This document shows, one piece after another, positions 42,958 through 51,466 of a stretch of DNA of 64,000 bases. Numbering within the stretch: position 1 is the first letter of the stretch; every line of letters starts with the position of its first letter. Below the pieces are notes generated by a model that worked only from the letters and a program-made list of their open reading frames with translations, ran no database searches and was not told where the DNA came from. The DNA is taken from positions 1-64,000 of the forward strand of contig JBBADV010000006.1 in assembly GCA_041656295.1 (NCBI GenBank), in the 5' to 3' direction. A program made the translations under genes and the position numbers. This DNA is from Kiritimatiellales bacterium. Lineage in GTDB: Bacteria > Verrucomicrobiota > Kiritimatiellia > Kiritimatiellales > Tichowtungiaceae.

Positions 42958-45045
42958 CTAAAACTCTGAGTCATAAAGTCCGCCGCGTTCTCCCGACCGG
43001 ACGCGACGATCGCGCGCGTCCAGTTCGCGCGCCACAGCCGCTGCAATATCTTCAGGACTTTGCCCTGGCGCGGGATTAATCGTGATCGGCGCGCTGACCA
43101 CACTGGACGACGTATTATTGGCGCGCGCTTCAGTAATTGTTTTTTCCAGCGGAACGTAGTTCTGCTCCAGTGTGCTGTTCGGCGTGCCGGCAACAGCGAC
43201 TCCGGCCATTGCGCCGGCGGCAGCGCCTTTCGCACCAAATCCAAAAAACGAACCGAGTCGTGAAAGAACGCCGCCGATCTTATCCCACACGCCCTTAAAA
43301 AAGTTTATGATCGGATTCCATGCTTTGAGAATTAAACCGAGTGGAGAAAAACCGAACACAGTTTTAATTACATTCCACAGCATCTGTGCGCCGGAAATAA
43401 TTCCCGCCCAAAGCTGCTGGAAAAATCCTTTGATCGGCTCCCAGAATTTCACGATCAAAAATGCGGCACCGGCGACGGCCGCAATAATTGCAATGATCGG
43501 CAGGAACGGAGCCATTGCTGTCCAGCCGGCAACTGCGATCGCACCGAGACCGCTGACCATCGCCGGAATTGCGGTAATAAAACTCCACAAGCCAACCAAT
43601 GCAGATTTTACAAGGGTAAGGCCGAATGCAAAAACTCTTTTCGTTGCGCCAAGTACAGCGCTGCCGAAAATCCGAAGCGCTGATCCAGCCGAAACGCCGT
43701 ACACCTGAGAAAGAACCATCGCATGATTCATCATTGCTATCGGGCCGAGAATCGAAGCCACAACTCCCATCAGGCCGCCCAATGTAGCCAGCAATAAACC
43801 GAGCGCGCCAACGCCATACAAAATGACCTTTGCCCACCATGTATTCTTTTCCGTCAGAGCCGTGATTTTTTGTGTGAACTTTGTAATAAGGTCAGTCACC
43901 ACGCGAAGCGGGCCGAACGAAAGACTGCCGAACGCGATCTGCAACCCTTCAACTGCACTCATCAGTTCAATAATTGAACCTTTCGTATTGTCCCCCATCT
44001 GTTTTTCAATACGCTTTGCAGCACCGGCTGAGTTCTCCAGAGCCTTTACAAACTTCGTGATACCGCCAGAACCTTCATCAGCCATCAGCTTTGTCATACC
44101 GGCCGCTGCACGATCATCGAAAAGAGTAGACATATTTTTCAGGAGTTCTCCGGAACCGAGTCCCTCCATCGCCTCAGCCAGTTCGCCGAGAATTGCAACA
44201 GGACTCCGCAAGTTTCCTTCCATGTCTAACAGGTCGATATTAAACTCACTCAGCAATGCGGCGGCATCGCTAGCAGGATTCGCAAGTTTTTGTAGCATGG
44301 CTCGCAATGCGGTACCGGCCATTGAGCCCTGGATACCGGCATCGCCGAGCATACCGGCCATCGCTGCCGCCTCTTCAAGACTCATGCCCGCAGCGTTCGC
44401 CAACGGTGCAACGTATTTCATTGAGTCACCGAGCATATTAATGTCGGTGTTTGAATTTGTGAATGCTGCGGCCATAACATCCGCGACGCGCGTCATTTCC
44501 GTTGCTTCCAGCCCAAAGCCAGAAAGGATGTTGCTGGCGACATCGGCGGCACGGCCAAGATCCAGGCTGCCAGATTTTGCGAGCGCCAGCATGGATGGCA
44601 TGGCTTCAAGAATTTCCGAGGTTTTAAACCCCGCCATTCCGAGAAATTTCATTCCTTCAGCAGCTTGTATTGCAGTGAACTGAGTGGATGAACCTAACTG
44701 TCTTGCCTGTCGTTCCAGCGCCGCAAACTGATCAGCAGTTGCGCCGGTAACAGCCTTAACAGCACTCATGCTTTCTTCAAATTGCGCCGCGACATCCACT
44801 GCGTTTTTTATCGGACGCAGGAGTTTGTTGCCGGTTGCCGAGACCTGGCCACCGACGATAGTCAGGTTCTGGGCAAGCTGCATTCGCTTCTGATATTTTT
44901 CGAGCGATGCCTCAACTTTTTTTAATTCGTCCGCCTGTTTTTTAAACGCGGCGGAAACCCTGCCGACGGTTTCTTCAACGCGTTTCATTCCGCCGGTCAA
45001 ACGATCGACCAGATTGAGTTTTAAACTGACACCGAGTTCTGCCAT
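42958..45045 (-). CDS. Tail tape measure protein
   Basis: 695 residues. A coiled coil at about 10-60 (KRVEETVGRVSAAFKKQADELKKVEASLEKY), then the TP901/P2-T domain around 85-290 (FEESMSAVKAVTGATADQFAALERQARQLG, TQFTAIQAAEGMKFLGMAGF), then several hydrophobic segments at about 400-560. A Gly/Ala region and a helical end follow. Length sets tail length. At about 1.5 angstrom per residue the tail would be near 100 nm. It starts just after E'. Confidence 0.95.
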   Translation of the reverse strand: MAELGVSLKLNLVDRLTGGMKRVEETVGRVSAAFKKQADELKKVEASLEKYQKRMQLAQNLTIVGGQVSATGNKLLRPIKNAVDVAAQFEESMSAVKAVTGATADQFAALERQARQLGSSTQFTAIQAAEGMKFLGMAGFKTSEILEAMPSMLALAKSGSLDLGRAADVASNILSGFGLEATEMTRVADVMAAAFTNSNTDINMLGDSMKYVAPLANAAGMSLEEAAAMAGMLGDAGIQGSMAGTALRAMLQKLANPASDAAALLSEFNIDLLDMEGNLRSPVAILGELAEAMEGLGSGELLKNMSTLFDDRAAAGMTKLMADEGSGGITKFVKALENSAGAAKRIEKQMGDNTKGSIIELMSAVEGLQIAFGSLSFGPLRVVTDLITKFTQKITALTEKNTWWAKVILYGVGALGLLLATLGGLMGVVASILGPIAMMNHAMVLSQVYGVSAGSALRIFGSAVLGATKRVFAFGLTLVKSALVGLWSFITAIPAMVSGLGAIAVAGWTAMAPFLPIIAIIAAVAGAAFLIVKFWEPIKGFFQQLWAGIISGAQMLWNVIKTVFGFSPLGLILKAWNPIINFFKGVWDKIGGVLSRLGSFFGFGAKGAAAGAMAGVAVAGTPNSTLEQNYVPLEKTITEARANNTSSSVVSAPITINPAPGQSPEDIAAAVARELDARDRRVRSGERGGLYDSEF

Positions 45046-45046
45046 A

Positions 45047-45175
45047 TCACTTCATGCCGTACATTGCTTTTGCGATCTTGTGCGCGTGCTTCAAACGAAC
45101 AGTCAGTGTGTCGACATCCCAGCATTCCATCTCATCGAATGACGTGTGAAAGATTGCTGCGATGTCGCACATCAT
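45047..45175 (-). CDS. Tail chaperone E' (made by -1 frameshift from E)
   Basis: 42 residues (MMCDIAAIFHTSFDEMECWD...), the GpE' pattern of P2: D-I-A-A-I-F-H followed by a short helix. It lies in the -1 frame with respect to E and its coding sequence is continuous with a shift at 45202-45208. ATG codons at 45175 and 45172 have no good ribosome site, so the fusion is the probable product. Confidence 0.8.
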   Translation of the reverse strand: MMCDIAAIFHTSFDEMECWDVDTLTVRLKHAHKIAKAMYGMK

Positions 45176-45180
45176 ATTTT

Positions 45181-45462
45181 CTAACTGTTCTTCGGTTCCG
45201 GTAAAAAACCGGCCGTAGCCAGCCCTTCGTTAATTTTATTGAGGTCAGAAAATGAAATCTGATCCATGTCTTCAGGCGATAAACCGGACAAAGCGCCGAT
45301 CAGGAGAATAGACTGTTCAAGCAGATCGTCTTTTTTTTGTGCATTCGCAATGCGAATGTCTTTAACGGTGGGTTTACGGAACTCCAGTTCCGTTTTTTCT
45401 TCGCCGGCGACCTTGATGGGATCATCAAGTTTGATTGTTACAGTTTTCATGGTTGTCTCCAA
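45181..45462 (-). CDS. Tail assembly chaperone E
   Basis: 93 residues from METTMKTVTIKLDDPIKV (or the internal MKTV). LEFRKPTVKDIRIANAQKKD matches the tail assembly chaperone of P2 E. LIGALSGLSPEDMDQISFSDLNKI follows. Ten codons before its stop it reads through T_TTT_TTA, which could produce E-E'. The complex guides the tape measure. Confidence 0.9.
   Translation of the reverse strand: METTMKTVTIKLDDPIKVAGEEKTELEFRKPTVKDIRIANAQKKDDLLEQSILLIGALSGLSPEDMDQISFSDLNKINEGLATAGFLPEPKNS
45202..45208 (-). promoter_or_regulatory. Programmed -1 frameshift site in gene E
   Basis: T_TTT_TTA in the E reading frame, the same class as P2's T_TTT_TTG. After a -1 slip the frame reads TGTEEQLENMMCDIAAIF... without a stop into E'. 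A downstream structure was not analysed. Confidence 0.8.
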
Positions 45463-45510
45463 AACTGCCGCCGGAAATCCGGCGGCATGATTTTAAGGTT
45501 GATTGGTTGT

Positions 45511-46083
45511 TTAACTGACTTTACTGGCCGCCCAGTTCGCCGCTGCAGACGCAAGCGCGCGGGCAGTGCCGGCGTCGCCGCCTTCAAGCAGTGCGCGGTA
45601 CACGAGCATCTGATCGACTTTGCCGATCGTCCAGACGTTATTCGCCGCGTCGATGTAGACCACGGTTTCGCTGTCGACTTTCATCTCATAGAAAATCACC
45701 GACATCTTGAATTTGGACTCGCTGTTTTCGCCAGGCTTCCATTCGCCGAGATCGGCTTCAGTGATTTTTCCGGTCAGATTAACAACAACGGAACCGACGT
45801 TCCCCATTTCATCGTCAATGACGGCGCGGAACTGAGCATTGATGGCGGCGTTCAACTGCAGGCCGGACAGCTTCAGCAGATGTTTGTCAACCTCCGCCAG
45901 AACCCATTCCGCTTCCAGTTTTTCAAAACCCATCGTGTAATCGATCGGAACATTCATTCCGCCGCCGCGATGCTCTTCAACCACCGCCGTAAGTTTCGGC
46001 GGCGTGAGGCTGGTAACTTTTCCGATGTATGTCCGCCCATCGACGAACAGATTGATATTTTTTAACTTTCTAGGCAGTGGCAT
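45511..46083 (-). CDS. Tail tube protein
   Basis: 190 residues, P2 FII family. MPLPRKLKNINLFVDGRTYIGKV, EEHRGGGMNVPIDYTMGFEKLEAEW and VVVNLTGKITEADLGEWKPGE are characteristic. It forms the inner tube. It lies between sheath and E. Confidence 0.93.
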   Translation of the reverse strand: MPLPRKLKNINLFVDGRTYIGKVTSLTPPKLTAVVEEHRGGGMNVPIDYTMGFEKLEAEWVLAEVDKHLLKLSGLQLNAAINAQFRAVIDDEMGNVGSVVVNLTGKITEADLGEWKPGENSESKFKMSVIFYEMKVDSETVVYIDAANNVWTIGKVDQMLVYRALLEGGDAGTARALASAAANWAASKVS

Positions 46084-46098
46084 ATTGCGTTCCTCCGG

Positions 46099-47274
46099 TT
46101 ACTCGACGATCGATTCCAGATAGTCGGTGTTCAGGTTGTATTTCATTGTGATTTTTTCCGCTAACGGATGGTCGCAGAAGTCGTAGCGAATCGTGAGGTG
46201 TCCCTGATTCAGATCAGCGGCCGTGTTTTCGTCTGGATCTGCCCATGTGTTTCCATCGACAATAATGCTGCGAGCTTTCAGACTCCGCAGATAGGCGTTC
46301 ACGCCGGCGAGAATATCATCCACAAACCGTGCAGTGATCGGCCTGTCGATTGCCCAGAGGTGTGCAAGCTGAATTGAATCAGCGATAATGTCCGCGATCC
46401 GGACGCGTGTAACCTGGAACCAGTTTGAGTCCGATTTTTGGGCAACCTTGACACCCCACAACCGAAATCCGTCTTCACGAATGATCGTGTTGACGTGGAA
46501 ACCGGCGAGGATATCTGCTTCGCAGGAAGAATCGCCCAGCTCAAAGTCAATCGGGCGGCTCGTGCCGGAAATGTTCGGAATGGTTGTGTTGCTCGGTGTC
46601 CAATGGAAGCCGTCCGTATTGTCGCGCAGAGCGAACATGGCGGCGGCTACCGGAGAGAACGGCCGTTCCTCGCCGGCAAGATTAAGAACCCACGGATCGG
46701 TCAAATAAACCCGCTTGTTGCCGATTGCGTTCACCGCAGCATTGGCCGCGCTGGCGTCAACATTCGGGCTGTCGGCAAAAGCGATCGCGCGAAGCCGGTC
46801 GGCAACGCTGCCGAGCGCAGTGGCCAGCGGCGCGGCCGTAATCGCGCCGTCCGTGTAATTATATCCGTCTGGAGCCGGTGCGATGAGCAGGCGCGGTTTC
46901 ACGCCGGTTTTTGCTTTTGCCTTCAGCAGAGCGTGCATGCCGGTGAATTCGGCCGCGTTTCCGATCAGTGCTGGCGCGATCGGGCCGTTTACTGCACCGA
47001 CGTTCACAACAACGATGATCGGACTCGTGATGCCGGCAATCATATCCACCGCATCCAGCAGTGTTCCGCCGTCTGTTGCACCGTCCGGCAGGATTGCTTT
47101 ACGCAGTGCCGTTATTCTGCCGGCGAACAATGTCGGTACATTGATCGGCAGTTTTTCAAGATCAGCCTGCGGAGCAGTACCGACCAGACCGATGATACTG
47201 GTACGGACGGTCTCAATTGATCGGACACCGTCGTCTACCAGTTGAGTTTCAACGCCGCGTTGAAGATCACTCAT
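46099..47274 (-). CDS. Contractile tail sheath protein
   Basis: 391 residues, P2 FI/Mu L type. It has RTSIIGLVGTAPQAD at the start, LLIAPAPDGYNYT, the FHWTPSNTTIPNISGTSRP motif and DTNDF-type C-terminal RYDFCDHPLAEKITMKYNLNTDYL. Its start overlaps the stop of the short gene upstream by 8 bp. Confidence 0.95.
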   Translation of the reverse strand: MSDLQRGVETQLVDDGVRSIETVRTSIIGLVGTAPQADLEKLPINVPTLFAGRITALRKAILPDGATDGGTLLDAVDMIAGITSPIIVVVNVGAVNGPIAPALIGNAAEFTGMHALLKAKAKTGVKPRLLIAPAPDGYNYTDGAITAAPLATALGSVADRLRAIAFADSPNVDASAANAAVNAIGNKRVYLTDPWVLNLAGEERPFSPVAAAMFALRDNTDGFHWTPSNTTIPNISGTSRPIDFELGDSSCEADILAGFHVNTIIREDGFRLWGVKVAQKSDSNWFQVTRVRIADIIADSIQLAHLWAIDRPITARFVDDILAGVNAYLRSLKARSIIVDGNTWADPDENTAADLNQGHLTIRYDFCDHPLAEKITMKYNLNTDYLESIVE

Positions 47275-47443
47275 TGTCTTTCTCCTTTTTATTTCTTGCG
47301 CTCGGTTTTTCTTTGAGACTGATTTTTCCCTGACCGACCAGCCAGCGGGCCTTTGAGTCAGTAAGCGTTAATTCGTCGCCTCTCCCGATGCGCTGGTTCC
47401 CGCACCAGAATTCAACTTGTGCGATATAGATTTCCTTTTTCAC
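47267..47443 (-). CDS. Small pre-sheath protein (gp38-like position)
   Basis: 58 residues starting at GTG 47443 after GGAGGAAC (MKKEIYIAQVEFWCGNQRIG...). A hydrophilic, Lys-rich end runs into the sheath gene (overlap 8 bp), as the DUF2635/gp38 gene does in Mu. Sequence resemblance to DUF2635 is weak, so the name rests on position. Confidence 0.65.
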   Translation of the reverse strand: MKKEIYIAQVEFWCGNQRIGRGDELTLTDSKARWLVGQGKISLKEKPSARNKKEKDNE

Positions 47444-47452
47444 CGTTCCTCC

Positions 47453-48088
47453 TTAAAAACTGTCGCCGCCGGGCATAAGCGGGGTTCCGCTCACTGTGGC
47501 AGTGGCCAGTGTGGTTAATCCGCCAACATTCAGCGAGCCGGCGATGGTTACGTTTCCTGAAAAAATCACTGCGCCGGCGAACGTCACGTTTCCGGTGACA
47601 GTCGTTTCCGGAGCGGTCAGCTCGCAGCGTGCTCCCGCAATGATCTCCGCCGATTCATCCGCGATGGCCGTCAATGACTTTGCGCGTACGGATGCGGGTC
47701 CTTTGCATTCAATCTGCATCTCAGACGTGCCTAGGTCGAACTGTACAAAGGAACCGTCCGCGTAAATGACCTTAAAAATATCTTCCGAATTGTCGCCGGC
47801 CGGATTTTTTGTCGAGCCGAGCGACGCGACGATAATTCCCTGCGCCGGATCGCCGTTGTGAGAAACCACTAAAACCTGCTCGCCGGCAGTCAACGGATTC
47901 CAGACACGCTTCTTCCCCTGGCGCGGTGTACACCAGGGCAGCGGTGCCGTAGTGATCTCGCCGAGCTTTACGCGCGCACGCGCATTTTTCGTGTCGACGG
48001 ACTCCACCGTGCCAACCTGGACTACGTTGGCGATCCGGCGAAGCGCATCGGAAAGCTGAAAATGTTTTTCGTGTTTACTCATGGGCAT
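47453..48088 (-). CDS. Baseplate assembly protein V (tail spike)
   Basis: 211 residues. VGTVESVDTKNARARVKLGEITTAPLPWCTPRQGK and GEQVLVVSHNGDPAQGIIVASLGS are the gpV OB-fold region. The C-terminal part is a beta-helix-like repeat of V-T-G-N-V-T-F-A-G type (TTVTGNVTFAGAVIFSGNVTIAGSLNVGG). It is the membrane-piercing spike of the contractile tail. A start at the inner ATG (48082) is possible. Confidence 0.92.
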   Translation of the reverse strand: MPMSKHEKHFQLSDALRRIANVVQVGTVESVDTKNARARVKLGEITTAPLPWCTPRQGKKRVWNPLTAGEQVLVVSHNGDPAQGIIVASLGSTKNPAGDNSEDIFKVIYADGSFVQFDLGTSEMQIECKGPASVRAKSLTAIADESAEIIAGARCELTAPETTVTGNVTFAGAVIFSGNVTIAGSLNVGGLTTLATATVSGTPLMPGGDSF

Positions 48089-48148
48089 CGGTTGTTTTCG
48101 ATAGCGTCACAAAATTGGAATGAATCGCGCACATGAACGGGTTCCGTT

Positions 48149-48682
48149 TTAGGGTTGAGTTTCATCTTCCAGCGCCGGACAGAACTTTTCAGGAATAGCG
48201 CCGTCCGGCCACGCGACGCCGTCGGTGTACATAATGTTTTCTTCATTCGGCTCACCGAGCAGAATCTGGTGACGCCAGGCGACGGCATTTAACGACACTT
48301 TAAGGCCGCTTAAACCGGCCGAGACGATGTTCTGCCAGGATGGTTGAACCGCACGCTGCACACCCGCAATTTCCGGAAGATTCGCGCGAAGCAGAACAAG
48401 CATCGTTTCGCTGACGTTTAAACCCTGCGTCATTTTGCAGGTGCCTTTGGTGATAATGAACGCAGAGAAAACCGTTTCGTAAGCCATCGTGTCGTCGCCG
48501 ATATCTTTTGACGGCTGAGCGGAAAGAGCGGTCACAAAAATCGCCGGCGCTTGCACGATCATCTGCTGGATCGCTTTGTCATCGATCACGCCTTCATGAA
48601 TAGCGACGTTGAATTTTTTATAGTTCGCGCGAAAAATCTCCACCCACGCATCCAGAGTTTTCGCAATTTTCAGTTTTTCCAT
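48149..48682 (-). CDS. Mu gp37-like protein (DUF1834)
   Basis: 177 residues from MEKLKIAKTLDAW. FVTALSAQPSKDIGDDTMAYETVFSAFII and MLVLLRANLPEIAG look like the Mu gp37 family of tail-completion proteins. ATG at 48682 with GAGG before. The 134-bp gap upstream contains a short frame with no start (ending RNNRQKK). Confidence 0.75.
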   Translation of the reverse strand: MEKLKIAKTLDAWVEIFRANYKKFNVAIHEGVIDDKAIQQMIVQAPAIFVTALSAQPSKDIGDDTMAYETVFSAFIITKGTCKMTQGLNVSETMLVLLRANLPEIAGVQRAVQPSWQNIVSAGLSGLKVSLNAVAWRHQILLGEPNEENIMYTDGVAWPDGAIPEKFCPALEDETQP

Positions 48683-48822
48683 TTTCAACCTCTATTTTTT
48701 CTGCCGGTTGTTGCGATAAACCGCGCGGCGCTCTGCTCGTGTTCCAGGAAGCGGCCGTTCCGCTCTCGGAATAAAATCCAGGCACCCAAAGGCACCGAAT
48801 GAAAAAAGCGTGACGATTTGTC

Positions 48823-49266
48823 TTACGCTGACATTTGATCGCTGATCCATTTTTCGATCACTTCCGTAATTTCTGTTTCATTCTGTGCGCTGATTCCAAG
48901 ATACGGCCGCGCCGGAATCCCGCGCGACGGAGCACCCCATTGGTGAGTTGCGGCGTAGACAAGATTTGTTCCGACTTCGACCGATCCGCCGTTGACCAGG
49001 TGAGTGAGGGAATCGCGCAGATCGCCTTCCAGTTCGAGAATCCCTCGACCTTTCGGTTTACGCTTTTTATAGGCCGGACTCAGATCTGCCCACGGCGAAC
49101 CGTCGGGCGCTGTTTTTTCAACTCTGATCCGGTATTTCGTCTGACTGATAACCATCGCGCCGATCGCATCCAGCAGCGGATTAAAATCAGGATTCGCCAG
49201 GCGGGAGATCACCTCCTGCACATGGCGCATCCCTTCAGCGGTTACAGTAATCGCGGTGCCGGCCAT
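48823..49266 (-). CDS. Phage virion morphogenesis protein (Mu G / P2 S family)
   Basis: 147 residues: PDGSPWADLSPAYKKRKPKGRGILELEGDLRDSL and VGTNLVYAATHQWGAPSRGIPARPYLGIS are the family motifs. Acts in head-tail joining. In Mu the G gene follows F directly. Here it has moved downstream of gp36 and the exported block. Confidence 0.9.
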   Translation of the reverse strand: MAGTAITVTAEGMRHVQEVISRLANPDFNPLLDAIGAMVISQTKYRIRVEKTAPDGSPWADLSPAYKKRKPKGRGILELEGDLRDSLTHLVNGGSVEVGTNLVYAATHQWGAPSRGIPARPYLGISAQNETEITEVIEKWISDQMSA

Positions 49267-49280
49267 AAAACCCGGAATTG

Positions 49281-49547
49281 TTAAGGAGCCGCCGCAACAT
49301 CATTGGTTGCGGACATATTGAGCAATTCGTTACGAAACTGCGTTTTCGTTGCTTCAAATTCCAGCGCATTGACCGTACTTAAAACCATGTTGTATGTGCG
49401 ATCGTGCGGCGTTACTGACCCGTTGGCGTTGCGAATAATGACGCGATGCGTTAGGCGCGGGCCGCGCTGGGCAACAATTTCGCTTACAATTTCAGCACAT
49501 TTTGCGCCAGTGGTAATCAACGCGAGTACAATAATAATTTTTTTCAT
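49281..49547 (-). CDS. Small exported phage protein
   Basis: 88 residues with a clean signal peptide (MKKIIIVLALITTGAKCAE). The mature part is about 70 residues, with RLTHRVIIRNANGSVTPHDRTYN and no cysteine. Strong AAGGAGG site. Unknown function; last gene of the exported block. Confidence 0.65.
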   Translation of the reverse strand: MKKIIIVLALITTGAKCAEIVSEIVAQRGPRLTHRVIIRNANGSVTPHDRTYNMVLSTVNALEFEATKTQFRNELLNMSATNDVAAAP

Positions 49548-49562
49548 GATACCTCCTTATAT

Positions 49563-50897
49563 TTATGGATTAATTAACTGGGCTTCTTTTACTGTGCCGT
49601 CCGGCGTGCGCACATACAGCACGTCATTAGAAAACCACATTCGGCCGTATTGATCTGGATTTGCCTGATTAAACAGAACAAGCTCGTCTGTATGCACAGC
49701 ATTGTCTCTAACGGAGGTTTTATTATCTCCAGCCATAACAATATGCGTATGGTTAACTTGATGGTTTTTTCCGGCGAGCACACTGCCTTGAATAGGAACC
49801 GAATTTGAGAGCCCATCCACCGCGATAATAGAATTCTCAATATTTCCCCTAACGATTACAACATTTGCGTTATTCCACAGAGAAACCAGTGAATTTTTAA
49901 TATCACCTTGAGTGTCAAAAGAAACATTTGTGCTGTTCATTGGATAAAACTGCCTGCCCAAAAACACAACATAACTCCCCGTAATCGAATCCGCTCCGTT
50001 CGTATTCCCGAAATTGGCGTTATTATTATGACTTTGGAGAATTACCGTGGAAGCGTCGGCCTGATAATTAAACGTATGATTCTTATTTCCACCGGCGGAA
50101 TAAAAATAATATCCGGATTGCGGCCAATGTTTAACCGTAACATTTGCGCCCCAAAACGGCTTGATGCCTATCGTTCCATGCGTTCCATGAGAGGCTTCCG
50201 GCAGATTAAGCGTTCCTCTCCACCAGCGGTGTCCTAGGTCAGTGTGCGTGACAAGCGCAATGTGTCCGGGGAATGCAATATTTCCATTAGTGAGAGCGCC
50301 GTAATTAATCGTACTGTCTTGGAGCAGCTGCGGGTCAAATCGAATGATTCCTCCATCGCGCTGCGGGTTGTCTTGATACGAATGATCCCCAGTTTGTATT
50401 TTTAAAAATTTTCCATATCGCGCAACGACTGCTCCCCCCGGTTCTATTATGTCGGGCTTCCCGGTCCAGCTCATACCGTCAATATGCTGATAACTTGAAT
50501 TATTCCATCCGATGATTTGCCATGTAACCTTATCAACACCGTAATAATAAACATATCCATAGCTTGCCGATGGCCAATTCTCATAATCATAAACAACAGG
50601 AAAATCATCTGAAATCAACCAGTTGCCATCAGCAAGACATTCGATATCGTAAAACATGAACTTACCGTTTGCGTTAGTGAATACCTCGCCAATATAATTC
50701 ATCGTCGTGAATATATTATACTCACCGTCATAAACCGGATCTGGTGCTCCGGAAACCGTCGTCGGGATGCCGATGAGTTCCGGTGTTACAGTCAGAGAGC
50801 CGACAACGGTTCCGTTGGTAATCACAGAGCTGGCGGTCGATCCGGCCGGATGATAAATTCCAGCCAAAATACCGGCCGCCGAAAAAGCTGCGCACAA
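49563..50897 (-). CDS. Large surface/fibre-like exported protein
   Basis: 444 residues if the TTG at 50897 is the start. A hydrophobic N-terminus (CAAFSAAGILAGIY) is preceded in frame by basic residues (RVRKVFL), making a good signal peptide, but no ATG/GTG supports them. The body is aromatic, Asn- and Gly-rich and has a repeat-like series (IENSIIAVDGLSNSV, IKNSLVSLWNNANVVIVRG) suggesting beta-helix. The end YGRMWFSNDVLYVRTPDGTVKEA is phage-fibre-like. Function unknown. Confidence 0.6.
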   Translation of the reverse strand: MCAAFSAAGILAGIYHPAGSTASSVITNGTVVGSLTVTPELIGIPTTVSGAPDPVYDGEYNIFTTMNYIGEVFTNANGKFMFYDIECLADGNWLISDDFPVVYDYENWPSASYGYVYYYGVDKVTWQIIGWNNSSYQHIDGMSWTGKPDIIEPGGAVVARYGKFLKIQTGDHSYQDNPQRDGGIIRFDPQLLQDSTINYGALTNGNIAFPGHIALVTHTDLGHRWWRGTLNLPEASHGTHGTIGIKPFWGANVTVKHWPQSGYYFYSAGGNKNHTFNYQADASTVILQSHNNNANFGNTNGADSITGSYVVFLGRQFYPMNSTNVSFDTQGDIKNSLVSLWNNANVVIVRGNIENSIIAVDGLSNSVPIQGSVLAGKNHQVNHTHIVMAGDNKTSVRDNAVHTDELVLFNQANPDQYGRMWFSNDVLYVRTPDGTVKEAQLINP

Positions 50898-50908
50898 AAA
50901 AACCTTCC

Positions 50909-51457
50909 TTACTCTATTCCTCCGTTTTGCATGACAAGCATCACTGCGTTTCTCATCACATCCGCCAGGGCGCCTTGCACTGGCAGCGCGCCGAACAGCG
51001 ACGCGGAAACTTCCATCTGCTGATAAAAGGCCGCATCAGTTGACTCGCGCATCAACGTTGCCGGAATAACAAGCTGAACATTAAACACGGCATCCCGTTG
51101 CGGCCGTGCGTCCAGAGTTCCGCCCATCAGCACCGGCTTTTTTGCCGGCAGTGTGTAAATAAAAGGTGTCGTCCAGAACGCCGCATTCGTAACCACATGC
51201 TCAAGCGCGACCTGTTGTCGCACGGCGTTCGTAACCACCTCGTCGTCGCGCAGGCCGAAAAAATAATTCGTATAAACCGCAAAGGTCTCGACCCATTCAT
51301 AGGAAATATTCGTGACAATATTTTCAGGCGTATAGGTCATGGTTAAAAACTCGATGCGCGCCGGATCAATGCGAACACTGAAAGAAAGCCCCTCGTCTTC
51401 CTGCGCTGCCGCAAACAGGGCGGCAGTTAAAGCTGCTGTTAATAAAAACCGTTTCAT
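50909..51457 (-). CDS. Exported phage protein, 182 aa
   Basis: Signal peptide MKRFLLTAALTAALFAAAQ, then beta-rich-looking SFSVRIDPARIEFLTMTYTPENIVTN and VTNAAFWTTPFIYTLPAKKPVLMGGTLDARPQ. VTN recurs three times. It has AAGGAGC before the ATG. No family recognised. Confidence 0.65.
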   Translation of the reverse strand: MKRFLLTAALTAALFAAAQEDEGLSFSVRIDPARIEFLTMTYTPENIVTNISYEWVETFAVYTNYFFGLRDDEVVTNAVRQQVALEHVVTNAAFWTTPFIYTLPAKKPVLMGGTLDARPQRDAVFNVQLVIPATLMRESTDAAFYQQMEVSASLFGALPVQGALADVMRNAVMLVMQNGGIE

Positions 51458-51466
51458 CGTTGCTCC

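Noticed and set aside
48689..48822. Short lipoprotein-like frame ending RNNRQKK between gp37 and G
   Set aside because: The frame is open, but no ATG, GTG or TTG start is available close to the G stop.
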